Assembly: GCA_958510875.1 (NCBI GenBank)
Contig: OY294070.1
Coordinates: 7,006,001-7,070,000, forward strand
Reading direction: 5' to 3'
DNA from: Endomychus coccineus
Lineage: Eukaryota > Arthropoda > Insecta > Coleoptera > Endomychidae
DNA: 64,000 nucleotides
Shown: one piece after another, positions 1-13,200 of the stretch
How the letters are laid out: each line of letters opens with the position of its first letter
Position numbering within the stretch: position 1 is the first letter of the stretch
The notes under the pieces: generated by a model
Told to the model about the DNA's origin: nothing
The model's input: the letters and a program-made list of their open reading frames with translations, nothing else
Databases searched by the model: none
Position numbers and translations under genes: made by a program

Positions 1-129
1 CCACTAAAAATACTATTAAAATACTGAGAACTTTTCGGCTACCAAGTAGCCATCATGAGAGTAAACTAAGTTATAAATCAAAATGTGCTTGTTCAAATAC
101 TATTTGGGGATAATAATGTGAACAATGGG

Positions 130-710
130 CTACCCTCAGCTGCAGATAAAACGGAATTTAATAAATTGCTTTTTCGTTTATATATTTCCATCCCTTCTAA
201 ATAACGTAGATATTTGTCAGTACTGTGTTTCAATACTTTCTTGAGAATGTTTGTAAAATATGTTAACGCTGATTTTTCACCATTATTTTTCTTTATATGG
301 GCAAAATGTTCCTTATAACTAGTTAAAATGTTCCTTCTAGTTTGACCTACATCTCATTTTGGACACGACTCACAATTGATTTTGTAAATCCCGGAAACTT
401 TATCAAAAGTGTTACCTGAACGGAGTTTTAGCTTATTCTCCATCTATAAACTGGTTGTATTGCAAATTTAGAAAAGAAACTATATAATTTATTAAATACT
501 GAATAATGGTATAAGTGATTTTATTGAAGTATTTGGAGGTATAGGCTCTAATTTGGTTAGTTGGCTTTTAGAAATTAAATTATTGATCAAAGATTTGTGG
601 TAACCATTATCTAACGCAATTTGCTGAAGTTTCTCAACTTCGTTGTTATAATTTTGCTGGCTCAATGAAACGTTCAATAAGTTCAAGTCAAGATTGAATT
701 GAACTTCAAT
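130..710 (-). mobile_element. Penelope-like element fragment, GIY-YIG family A
   Basis: Reading the minus strand gives a decayed C-terminal part of a Penelope-like reverse transcriptase followed by a GIY-YIG endonuclease. The upstream piece (686-492) has the C-terminal thumb-like segment with ALDNGYHKSLINNLI. Downstream comes GIYKINCESCPK, a stop, then VGQTRRN and ...EKSALT, matching the GIY...YVG core of the Penelope endonuclease. Frames are broken and the true ends are not visible. It differs from the other Penelope family in this window (TYTGISKQ type). It lies in an intron or 3' flank of the alpha2/delta gene. Confidence 0.65.
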
Positions 711-1227
711 AAAACATTTATTAAAGGTTTGATTTTCAATAATTTTATTAATAAATGTAACTGTAGTTTGGAAAAAATTATATTAAACTTCGCATATTTA
801 TACGCATCGGTTTAATTTTCAGGAAAATTCGGGAGAAAATTGATGCTTTCAGGAGAACATGTTATTAAAATCGACATTCTTAGCATTTTTTTATTCTCTA
901 AAAGCGTTTGAAAGCGATATATTTCGTTTTCTTTGACAAAACTCGGAGGAAAATTGATGTTTTCAGGAAAAAACTTCACTTTTATCTAGAAAAAATAAAT
1001 GTTATCTCTATTTCTGGAAATAGGACTTCTTTTGTATAATTTTCCTGGACTATAAAGTCAGTCTGTTTGCTGAATGTTTTGGGAAATGAAGTGTTGCTAA
1101 AGTTCGGAACAAAAGGTTTAACATAGCGATATTAAATAAAATATTTTAAGGAATTATATCTTTGTTGTGTTCAGCTTATAATAACTCATTCATTTTAGGG
1201 ATTGACGACTAGTAGTTTATTACTTAC
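711..1227. other. Intronic AT-rich spacer with a small direct repeat
   Basis: No gene is seen. A roughly 25-base block (AAAATTGATG-C/T-TTTCAGGA) occurs near 838 and again near 951, about 113 bases apart. The next alpha2/delta exon is not found here, so the following intron continues off the left edge. Confidence 0.4.
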
Positions 1228-4200
1228 CGTGAATAATTTATTGCCAGGATTGCTGACTTCTTCACCTTCTGGGCAAAGTCCTTGATAATCGATCATCCTG
1301 GTTACCTTGTAAATACTGCCTTTGATTAACTCCTTCATTATGTCCGGTCTTATTTTGCCGAAAAAATAGCCTGTTTCGGCGCTGTTATTGCTCACGATCA
1401 CATAACCATTATCGTCGAGCATCAAGCAGTGCAGCTCTTTCGATTCACAAGTTCTGGTGCATGACATATCGCCGCACTGAAACGAAACTCTGGTGAAAAT
1501 TGACACAACTACAGTTCGTTCAAGACCAACTGGCAGTGATTGTAAACAAGGATATGTGCACGATGATATTCACGGAAAAGATTAATACGACAAACCAAAC
1601 TAAACCTTTAATAATTGAAGAGAAACAAACCCACACAGTATATAAATTAAATTGTTTAGACTGCAATGGGATTTATGCAGAAATCTCCAAACAATATTTA
1701 CAAAAAAGAATGTATGGTCATAAGTATAGTACAAAAAGCACAAAATTGATAAATTCCACCACCTAAACATTGTTTTGATTATAACCAGCAATACGAATAT
1801 AAAAAAGTTAATATTTCATCTAAAGAAACCAATTATTATAAAATAGCTATTATTGAGAAGATTCACATAAAAATTACTCTAAGTCTGTGAATCGTAGAAC
1901 AGAAGTTCAATCATGCAGTCAAATTTGTACAAATTTAATTAATTAAACTCTCGCAAATTTCTACGTACGTCTTTATGATGGTAAATTTTTTTTCAAATAT
2001 ATTTTCGAGATTTATAGCAATTTCCATAAATACAATTGGGAAAGGATAAGTTCAATCATAATCTGGCACAAGCAGAAAAAAAACGACTTGTATTTCAGCT
2101 CGTCATAGAAACAAAACTGAATTGTTGGATCTGATAATAATATCGGAAGCTGCAAAATTAAAAATCGTTAACTTATGAAATTGCTAAGCATTATTAGTTG
2201 TATCTGCCTTTTACTAGACTTAACCACTAACTAATGTAGTAATTTCTACTTAGCACGGACGAATAGCTCAATATTTTGATAGGTTGTTCCTTATTTTATT
2301 GGTTGTCCAATAATTTATATACATAAGAAATTGATATTATTGATAGTAATATTTTCAACGTCTTTGAGCTTCAAAAAAATAAAAAGTATGAAGTTAGAAC
2401 TTCAAACCTTATTTCCTCAGGTTTAAATTTTTGTTTACTTGTCAGGGCAATATAGTGGGGGAAGGAACAAATTTACTGTGTCTGTATTTAGTTGAATTTT
2501 TCGGTGACAATAATTAGTTACATTCACGAGGGATTACCCTCTGCTTTACCACTTTCAAATTTAAAATATCGATTACAAAAACGATAAATAATAATATTAA
2601 GTGAAAGTTGTACCAATTAGCCCCGGTCCCCCCTAACGAAGCACTAATTGGGGGCAAAAATCGAGTATTTTAACATGGAATATGTTTTTACGGAAGACCT
2701 GATTGATAAAACCGTGATACAAGAACGTTGTAGCGATCGTATCGATACATCACTTCAGCAAACAGTGTTGCTAAAATAATGTTTACCGCTCGACAGATAT
2801 TATGAACTCGACTCAAATTATTCTGTTAGGCGATCTCTAAGGTCTCGAACTATACACGACTGTGTCCACATAAGACAGTTTACAGAAAAACATTATGTGC
2901 TATTGGTTTTTATATAATATAAACTGTCACGATATTTTTCAGATAACCTTACTCACGGTTCTTGTTATATTCATGAATAGAGAGCTGAGAGCAGAATGAT
3001 AAAACTGATAGCCCACAACTGCCGCGGGGGCTTTGCGGGTTCCGTCGTCTCGGAAAACGGCATGGCTGACTGTCACCAATGTATTCCTCTCATAACCTGA
3101 AACACGCATAGTTTTAATATATCATTTGTAAATTTGTAATGTGAAATATGGCGTATCCACATATATAATGGATGTGATCTTCTCGCTTTGAAACATTGAT
3201 AAAATAACTCATACTTTTCATTTTCCAAGTCTTTTTATAAAGATTTGTTTACCAACATTGTAAAATCAATAAAATAGACAAAATTGAAAGGAAACAATCC
3301 GTTACTTCACCAATAATGGATGATCCAAATTGAAATTAAGTCTTTCAGTTCTGCTCCAGGAAGGATACTAGTGATTTTGATTGATGTGGCTACACTCAAG
3401 GATGTGAAAGGAATTGAAAATATGTTGAAGCAACCTTACTGTGGCACAGCAATGTGTAAACATTCGCAGCATAGCTGCAGTAATAAATAGGGAGTCCATT
3501 GACTAAACCACAAAGATAGTTAGTAGGTCTCTGTGGATCGATCAGTAAAACCGGTAGCTAAATAACTCCATACAGATGTTTCACCTACTATAGTGCCACC
3601 GATCAATATCTGTGCTGAGGTATACATAAACCAACAGCAGAAAGTGCTAGAGAGGAATAGAACAGCTAACGCCATCTACCCGCGATTATATGTCAACCCT
3701 ACTTAATTGATGTTGCGACGGGCAATGTTGTACAACACAAACCGATGCAAAAGGCAACAATTGAACAATTACTTGTTAGGAATCAATCTAATCTACAAAT
3801 GTAGTATAGGTCTTCCTACATCGATCAGTCACACCACAGCTGAATAGCTTTATAAGAATAGTTGTACTTGACATCATCATATTAGGGATTGTGAGATCCT
3901 CCTTTCTGGAGAAGACTCAAGGTTGAGTTTTTGTTGCATTAAACTCTACTAGATTATCAGATCCCCGTTTTAAAATCATTGCTAGATATCCATTAAATGC
4001 GTCAACCTGTCTCTGTCTAGCTCCTCTGAATTCATTGGATGGTATAGGGGCTCCAGATGAGAAAGTGGTATTGAGTATACCATCATCTGCAAAGCTGTGG
4101 AAGGGAGAGGTGGGCACATTCAACAGATCGTTGATATAGAGCAGAAACAAAGTTGGTGTCAAGACAGATCCATGTGGAACACCAGCATTGATAGCCATTG

Positions 4201-7200
4201 CATCGGAAGATAATATCTGAGAGAAAACTCGATAGTAAGCGACACAGTTGAGGCGGCAAACCATGTCACAGAAGTATCTCAAGGAGGCTTTGGTTGCGTT
4301 GGTTTTTCTAAGGCACATCTATTTGCGGATAGATGGTGTTAGTTATTCTATCCCTCTTTAGCACTTTCTTTGTTTGTTTATATTTACATTAACAGAGATA
4401 TGGATAGATGATAGATGGCACTACACCTCAATTCGTTCAACTGACAATGCGAATCAACTGTCTGGAGTTTTTTAGCTGTGGTGTGACTTATCGATCTAGA
4501 AAGACCCACCTCCCACCTTTATGAATTAGATCAATTTCCAATAAGTAATTATTCAATTGTTGACTTATACAAGACATTAAGTTTCGCTTGATGTTCAGAT
4601 TGTAATGGAATAATAACGAATTATCTTCAATAATTCCTAAAAATTAAGTAACTTTGGCGAATTACTACATTTGTTTAATTGTTCACATGTTATATAAACA
4701 AGTTGTATAATGACGTTGACATATAATATGTGAACAATTGAACTAATAGGGTCATTTCACGAAGTTACCCAATTTAAGAATTATTGAAGATAATCCCTTT
4801 TTATTCCATTACAAGATGAATTGCACCTAATAGTATTGACCTTACATAAAAGTTTTGTTATTCATTATTACCTATATTTTTACCTATTTATTTGAATTAT
4901 TTCCATCAAATCTTTAAATTCAACTAGAGCAAAATCATCTACAAATCGTTAGATCCACTTACCGACATCAAACGGAACAGAATAAATGAAACTTCTTGCA
5001 TCACTATAATGATTTTCCACAGCCCTTTTATACCACACTTCGTCTATAGCTTTGTTGTGTAGGATATGAAAATTTCTGCAAAAGTTAATTGGTCTTATTA
5101 CTTTACTATCATAGCTGTAGAAGAGAATTAGAAACAAATGAAAACATGAATATACTCATTTATCTCACATGACAATGATAAGATCTTCCTAGTTCAGATC
5201 GATCGGTAAAGTCACAAACGTATAGTTCCAGACAGCTGTTTCGCTGTTCTCATAGAGCTCACCAGTGAAACAGCTGTCGGGAACTATAAGTTTGTGATGT
5301 TACTGATCTATCTGGACTAGAAAGACTTTATCATTATTATTATTGTGTTATGGGGGGAGTTATTTTTACTCACGATGCTTCGCTGGTGGTCGTGTCGATA
5401 TTTTGAGGAAAATCTTGCCACCTCGTCAAACCACTATGTGTAGCCAGAAAAGCAACAGTTATTCCGAAACGTCGAATGAATTCCGCTCTGCGTGAAAATA
5501 ACAAAAATTATTAAATAAATTGTATTTTCATCAAAAATATTGTATGAGTGACATGGAGGGAAATTTATGCTAACATAATTTGAACTTTCTTAACGGAATA
5601 GGTGAGATTTTTTTGATCATACATGAATGTGTGTACCTATCATCCATATGATAACAATGGGGTTCTTAACCTAAGACTGTGAAGCATTGGGGGTTCACGA
5701 TGCCTGCTCAAGGGGTGTGAGACCGTTTAATAATTGTGAGCTCGTCTCTAATCGAAAAGAAAACACACACTTATAGTGGCGCCCAACGTGTGACCTCTTA
5801 CGTCTATCTTCTGTTTCTCCGGTGACCCGCTACCGCATTGACGTACTTATATTAGGCTATCAAACTATAAAGGTCGAGGTTGTCTCTTTCTAAGATTAAA
5901 TATTTCATAACAGTTATCCAAATAATAAATCCCACCAAAAACATTCTGTAAAAAACTAGCCAAGTCTCGATGGAGCTGCTTGTTTATCTCTAAAAAGTAA
6001 TGACATCTAGACAAAGTCGTGCCAAGTCTAAGGTTCCTTACTGCGATTTCTTTATTATTATAGTTAATGTTGTGTGACTTGGCCGTTGAACATTCTTTAT
6101 ACGTTAGTGGGTACAAGTCAATTTTGTTTACACGTAATGTTATCTGTTGTAACTACCTATGTTTGTTAAGCGAGATAATAGCCCATACTGGTATTGGTAA
6201 TTGGACGCTAGTGTCTCATTTTAGGCTGTTGTTGATTGTGCAACACATGCATTCAGCATTGACAATGCTGACTTCTGCTCTCTTCTTTTTGGAGCGTCAA
6301 ATCGACCACCGATCTAACATAAAATAGACATACAGACAGACTTCTATCAATGATTAGAAGTCCGTCTGTAGTGGAAATAATTTTTTATACTGTTTGTTTC
6401 AGGCTCGCCTACACATAAGTATTATTGAAATACGCAGCTTTATCGAGCCTACAATTGACTGGTTATTGAATCAACGTTTTCCAAGTGGCAATTTTCTATC
6501 GTCAATGGGTAGCGGTTCTGGCGACAGATTGGTGCAATGGTGTCATGGAGCACCTGGTTTTGTACCCTTGTGTACCCTTCAACGGCCAAGTCACACAACA
6601 TTAACTATAATAATAAAGAAATCGCAGTAAGGAACCTCAGACTTGGCACGACTTTGTCTAGATTTCATTACTTTTTAGAGATAAACAAGCAGCTCCATTG
6701 AGACTTGGCTAGTTTTTTACAGACTGTTTTTGGTGGGATTTCACTTCTTTTTGTAGAAACGTGGGCATATTGATTTATTTCATTAGATTTTCTTATTAGA
6801 CTCATTTTTTTTCGTTTTAGGAGTAGTTTTTTTATCATTACAAATCTTCCTTTTCTTTTTTTCCGGTTCTGATTCTTGTACAGTAGCAACAGTTTTTCGT
6901 ATTGCCCATTCGCGTTCATTATTTATTCTTTTAGACGGTTTAGACGGTTAAATTTCTGAAAGATCGGCGCGGTATTTACGCCTAAGTCGGTTGTATTCGG
7001 TGATCGTTGAAGCTTGAGCTTTTATACTCTTGAAGTCAACATTTATGAGGTGCACCCCATGAAGATTGGTTACTCGTGAAAGCGCCACGTAGGCTTGGCC
7101 ACAAGAGAATATTGAGGTGCCAATGTCCATGAGGGCATTTTTTGAACTTAGACCTTGGCTCTTGTGAATTGATAGGGCATACGCCACACAGATTGGGAAT

Positions 7201-10200
7201 TGTTCTCTGTACACGTATGCCCGGGGTATGATCTCAAATTTTTACTTAATAGGCAATAATTCGTGAATCAAATTCACGGCATTCTTTTATGTACCAATAG
7301 TAGAAGGGGGCATTACCATATCTCTAATACAGCTGAGACAAGCTGAGGGTTCTTCATCAGATACATCAGACCTTCGATTTTTGACATCAAAAGAAGACAA
7401 AGTTGAATATTTTTGGTAAAGGCGGTATGTCGAACTTTAATAGTTTGGTTGGGCTCTTGTGTTTTCAAATAAGGGTCACCAGGTACTCCAGATCTTCGAT
7501 TATCCTAGTTTTTATAGTTTTCCCTAACTCTGTACCAAATTTCAGCTATCTGAGTTTATGGGAAGTACTAGTTCTATTCTGATGATCATGAGTGAGTGAG
7601 TGAATGAGTGTCATAAATGCGAAACTTTGCTTTCGCTTAACTTCGGAACTAAATGACCTACAGACTTGGAATTTTTTATTTTAAGTATGGGATTTCATAA
7701 CTTACTGGATGACGAATTTCTGCGTTCTGGTCTTATCCAGAGGTTCTCAAATAGGGGCCTGAAAATGCGGCGAAATGGTTCCAGTAAAGGATGGTACGGC
7801 AGTGTTTGCTTCGCGCTCGACTTGGCGGGGACACTGCCGTGCCCCCCGATGACAATTAAATAAAATAATTAACGTCCAGAACGTTACAATGGTCACACAA
7901 AGTTTGCGGAATTTTAGAAATAATATATCACATATTTGTTAGGAAAATTTCAAACAGATTCATTAGCAGATAGGTTTTTCTTATTAAGAAAAGCAAATGA
8001 GGTGCAACTAAGTACCCAGTTCACATCTGGCAACCCCGTTTAAACAGGAAGTCCTTATGTATGACCTGAAAATTATATAAAACTTTTGTTTTACTGTTGG
8101 TACTGCAGCAATGTGCCTTGATGTACGGATGACCAGCTACATTGTAGTCTTTGACGTCACGATAGAGCACTCAGGCCTTGTATATCTAGAGTGTTCTAGC
8201 CTTATTATCATAGCGTGACAAAATAAATAATAGATTAATGAATAAAGTGAAAGGACATAAGTATATAAGGTCTTGTATGAGATAGAATAACAGGAGCGGT
8301 GGTGGGAATGATGGCTTTATCCAGCCTCATAAACTCATCAACAAATGGTAGAACAATCATTAATTTGTATGTATTCTGTTGGGGGTATTGTTGTAGAGCA
8401 TCTTGTACGATGAGTATCTGAAATGAAAATCACATTTCCTCGCAGCATAAAATGAAAATTGTCCAGGCAGCAAAAAATTAAATCCTGGCAGCATAAAGAA
8501 GACTTATAGTACATAAATAATATTGCTATATCCGTTTGTTACAATCACTAATAATTATTATTACTGACGAAACAAAATGACGAAGGCGCCAGGCAGCTTC
8601 AAGAGAAATCCAGATATCCAATGCGAGAAACTTTCATGGAGTCCAATCAAATATATTTCCTTATGTTCTCTTCGGTCTCAGCTAATGTCGAAATGTAAAA
8701 TACTCCATACTTTCACTTCTTTGGGAGGTTGGCTTTAAGTCATATGCTCTAAACTGTACACGTGGAGATTCATCATTATTACCCCAGACTCTAGTCAGCC
8801 TTAGAAGTCTCCAAAATACCATAACATCGGTTTTCAATCCCACAATCAATTACCAGGCCTCATCCCCGATCAATAGTTTCCTTGGTTCACTTTTTTTCTA
8901 TCACATAAGTCACACCCAATGTTTCTCAATTCGGTTAACGCTTTCCAATATAATATACATTTTGTATAATGTACTGCACGTATATATTCTGTACAATATA
9001 CTCTATATTAACAATGTATTGTATATGTGGGAGTATCTGCAAACTGCTACATTATTATTATTATTATTAAGAAATTAGGACAGACGTCGAGACCTAGTAT
9101 GAATAAGATGATAACGAGTGGTTCCAGCGTATATTTCTCTGTTGAACATTCTCGATCACAATTATTATAAACGACGAAAAAAATGGCGAATGCGCCAGGC
9201 AGCTTCTAGAGAAATCGAGATATCCAACGCGAGAACCTTTCATGGAACCGAATATTGGAGCGACATCACATTCATTTCTTTGTTTCCTCTTCGGCCTCAG
9301 CTATTGTCGAGATACCTGTGTAAAATACTCTGTGCTTTCACTTCTTTGGGGGTTTGCTTTAAATCATATTTTTTAGACTGCACACGTAAAGATTCTTTAT
9401 TATCGCCCCGGACTGACTGATTCCAGCGTGTAACTCTACGTTGAACATTCTCGATCAGCTGAATATCTTCAATTAGTTAATTATTGCATGTTCCAGGAGT
9501 GGAATTTGGGAAGGTTTGCTAAGAATGCAGAATTTTTGTTCATTATTGGCAATATATCATTATTATTATTAATCGCTTATTCAGAAACAGCAGTGTTAAA
9601 GAAAATGACGTAGTGGCAATTCAACACAAGCCTCAGCAATTTTCGTAATTCTTTTAAATGTTTAAGCTGTACAATATATTTCTTAGGATATGGTCATGTC
9701 TCATAATAGAATTGGATTATTCATTCTAGGAATAAATAAAATTTACTGTACCTGGGTATCAAAGTCATCAACATTGCTATAGGTCTTTTAGAAACAGACA
9801 AAAAGGTCAATGACAATGCTATAAACGATATCAAATATTCTACATTTTGAAAATTTCCTCTCCGATTATTTCAACAGTACAAGACTATTTTAGATTAAAC
9901 CACAAGATGAAATTAAACTGAGCTAGTCTGGGAGCGAAGGCGGATCAGGAATGAAACTTTGGTTAATTCGGTAGGAAAAAGCTCATTTTCGAAATATAGG
10001 TAATTTCCCAATTGGACTAGTATCTAAAGTGTTCTCTTGACATCATTGGAGTAAATACAACAAGAGGGTACTATAGTCTCCTGGAGACATTAACTCTCGA
10101 AGGTATTCGCTGTCAAGTATATGCAGTTATTATTGTTAGATAGAGGAGAATTTACGAGCAATCCTGCATCATCCAGGAAGCACTTCCCAGAAGGAGAATA

Positions 10201-13200
10201 GTGAACGGAATGGAACTAACATCGTGTTGAAGCATGAAGTCAAATGTCTAGCATAACACTAGATTAAGACTCACACCTTCAACCAGCACTTAGAGAATGT
10301 AAACAAGAAAGCGATATGTGAACAACATGGGGTAGTTTACCAGGAACACAGAAGCAAATACTTGAGGATATTCAACATAATAGAGAAAATTACAATTGAA
10401 ACCGGGAAAATTTAGTCCTTTTAAAGTATCTAAAGTTCTCTGGCTTACTAAAAAACTGTGCCGAGATGGGTACAACAGTCCTTGACGCGGTAAGAACAAC
10501 ACCCCTAATAGTTGACCTATTCTGGCGAATCGAAGCCCTTGAAGGGCCAAAGTTGGTTTATCTACGAACAAAGTGATGGTGACAGTTTTTTGGGATGCAG
10601 TCGGTATCGTCCATATCGATTACCTTGAAAAAGGCAAAGTGATCACCGGCTTATATTATACAGAGCTGCTGGATCGATTCGACGCCGATTTGAAGCGATA
10701 GCAGCCGCATTTGGCAAAGAAAAAAGTTCTCTTTCACCAGGACAACGCAGCGTCGCACAGGTCGGCAGCGCCAATGGCAAGATAAATCATTTCTCGTTTC
10801 ATTTTTCGGGTTCTTCTCACCTTGCCCCCGTAAATGGCAATTCAATTAGTTGTTTTTGTGTTCTGGAATGGCCACAATCAAAAGTATTTCATGTCAACGT
10901 TCTTTTTGAAATTAAATTTTGAATGTTTTGAACACCACTTTCAATCGAAAATCAGCGCTTTTTCCCGAAACTACATTCGTTCTGGAATCAATCGGATGGA
11001 AAATTTGAAAATGTACAGCCTGTATGGCGATGAAACTACATAGAAGACAAATAAGGTTATATTCCATTGGAAGAACTAACTAAAATTTAAGAAAAAGCTT
11101 TACATTTGTCGATCTTTCAGGACCAGCCATGGACAGTATTTTCCATCGTAATAGTAGATAAAAAAAGAGTTACGAACCTATATGAAACAACTGTTCACGT
11201 TACTTCCAATGGATTTTCCTCATTCGTTATTGAAATGTAGAAAAAAGTGTTTAGCTTACCCATTTTTCTCTTTGGATGTGGTTGTAATATTTTGACTGAA
11301 CCACGCAGTGATTTTGGCGTCAGCAACCGAATGGCAGATGAGTTTTTTGTCACCTACAAGTATAAGCTAGCGTTAATTTATAATTCTCTACTATGGAAAA
11401 AATATGGTAACCTAGATTTGAGGTTGAACCATGTAAAAAAGATGAATCATCATTGATTCAGATCGATTAAGCCCGGAAATGATCGAAAAGACGATATCGT
11501 TCTAAAAAATTGAACCATTTTCAACTAAATCATCCAAACCTCATTGATAAATCACAGATAGAAGAATGTTAAGATTGTTCAGCCTGCACCCATCCTTGAC
11601 GACGTAAAGTAGGGTAAAGTAAATTTATTTTCAACAAGTCAAACAATACGGAAGAAATTTAAAATGAAGTACAAAGACAAGAAATTACTTATTCAAGTAT
11701 TCATCAACAGTGTATGGTTCACATTACATTGAATATTTTATTCTTAAATTCACAGAAATTCTTTATACATTGAATATGTTGTTCGATTTCTTCACAACAG
11801 TTGAGGTTTTTATCTATATTTATTCCAAGGCATTTCGAATAATTCTTCATTTCCAAAATGCATTTGAATTTAATGTTTCTAGAATTTGTAGTCTACTATG
11901 GCTTGACGTGAAGATGATGCAGTTTGTCTTACTTTTGTTCAATGTGAGATTGTTATTCATACACCAATGTTCAATATTTGAGAGTGCAGAGGCAATTTCA
12001 GTTTCGAGAAGGCAAAGGTGATTTGCAGATACTTTAATGTTACTATCATCTGCATAATTGATAAGTAACTTTCTAGCATCAGCAATAACTTGTGGTAGAT
12101 CATTTATAGAGATTGAGAACAAAACTGGGCCAATTATTCTACCTTGAGAAGCACCCATTTTTAGTGACAATTCTCCAGATGATAAATTCTGTTCTGGTTC
12201 TTTCTTGTATTGACCGTCTAATTAAAATTTGACTGTCATGTGAAGATACAAAGTAAATTTTCAGTTACGTGGAACTCATACTCACATTCAGCAGTCCATT
12301 TCCAACCTTGTAGTTCCATCCTCTCCAGGAAATGTATGTATTCGGATTCAGGGGTTTCGAAGTAATGTTGATCATCCAAGTATCGACAGTAATGCCTAAA
12401 ATATGGAAAAGTTTCATAATCTTAGTTTTGGAATCAGTTTACGTGATTATGTCTTTGATAATGGTTTCACCGCAGTTGAAAAGCACTTCAGATATGTTAC
12501 AATCTGAATGGAAAGAGTACCGCTTGAGAGTTGCCCAACTACTCCCTACCAGAAATTTTTCTATGAAACGGCGATGTTGTGAAACTATTTGTCTAGTCTT
12601 TCTCTATGTCCATAACCTCCAAACTTAAAAAAAAAGAATACCTATCCCCTCTCCCTACATTCTACTGCTGGCTCACACGATGTCTTCGAACATTATAGGC
12701 TTGCAGATGATGGTACAATTCATACCGCAATATCATCTAGAGGGTGTCCCACGACGTTTTGACACTGTTAATATGACATGTATGAAATTTGGCACATATG
12801 AACAGTCGAAACTGATGCTTATATTTATTATTTAATGACTTCCGTTTTTCCTGTCATTTCGGGTCACGTGACCCCAACATATTTTTTTTAAATGAGACAA
12901 CTGGTATAATATAACAATTTTGGATAAGTCATTTAAAAACCAATTCAACGATACCACACTTGTCATCATTGTATTGTACAGTAATGATAATAAGGGCTAT
13001 TTATTTTCACCAAATTTATTAAAGCAATATTTTGCACTCAAAAATATAGGTGGCTATGAAACAAATAACTATTGTAGCAACAACATAGGTTGTCATTCAG
13101 TATTGTTAGGTGAAGTTTATTCAAGAACTGTCATTAATTATTAGTCGTAATCTTGTGAAGACACTTTAATAGTAAGTAAATGATGCCTTCAATTTTCACT

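Noticed and set aside
5865..6630. Three overlapping 78-86 codon frames
   Set aside because: They fall in the inverted repeat and its loop, and the two arms would encode mirror images; no domain is seen.
8240..8414. Exon-like stretch after an AG on the minus strand
   Set aside because: The alpha2/delta exons on either side already join in phase without it and the sequence resembles no family.
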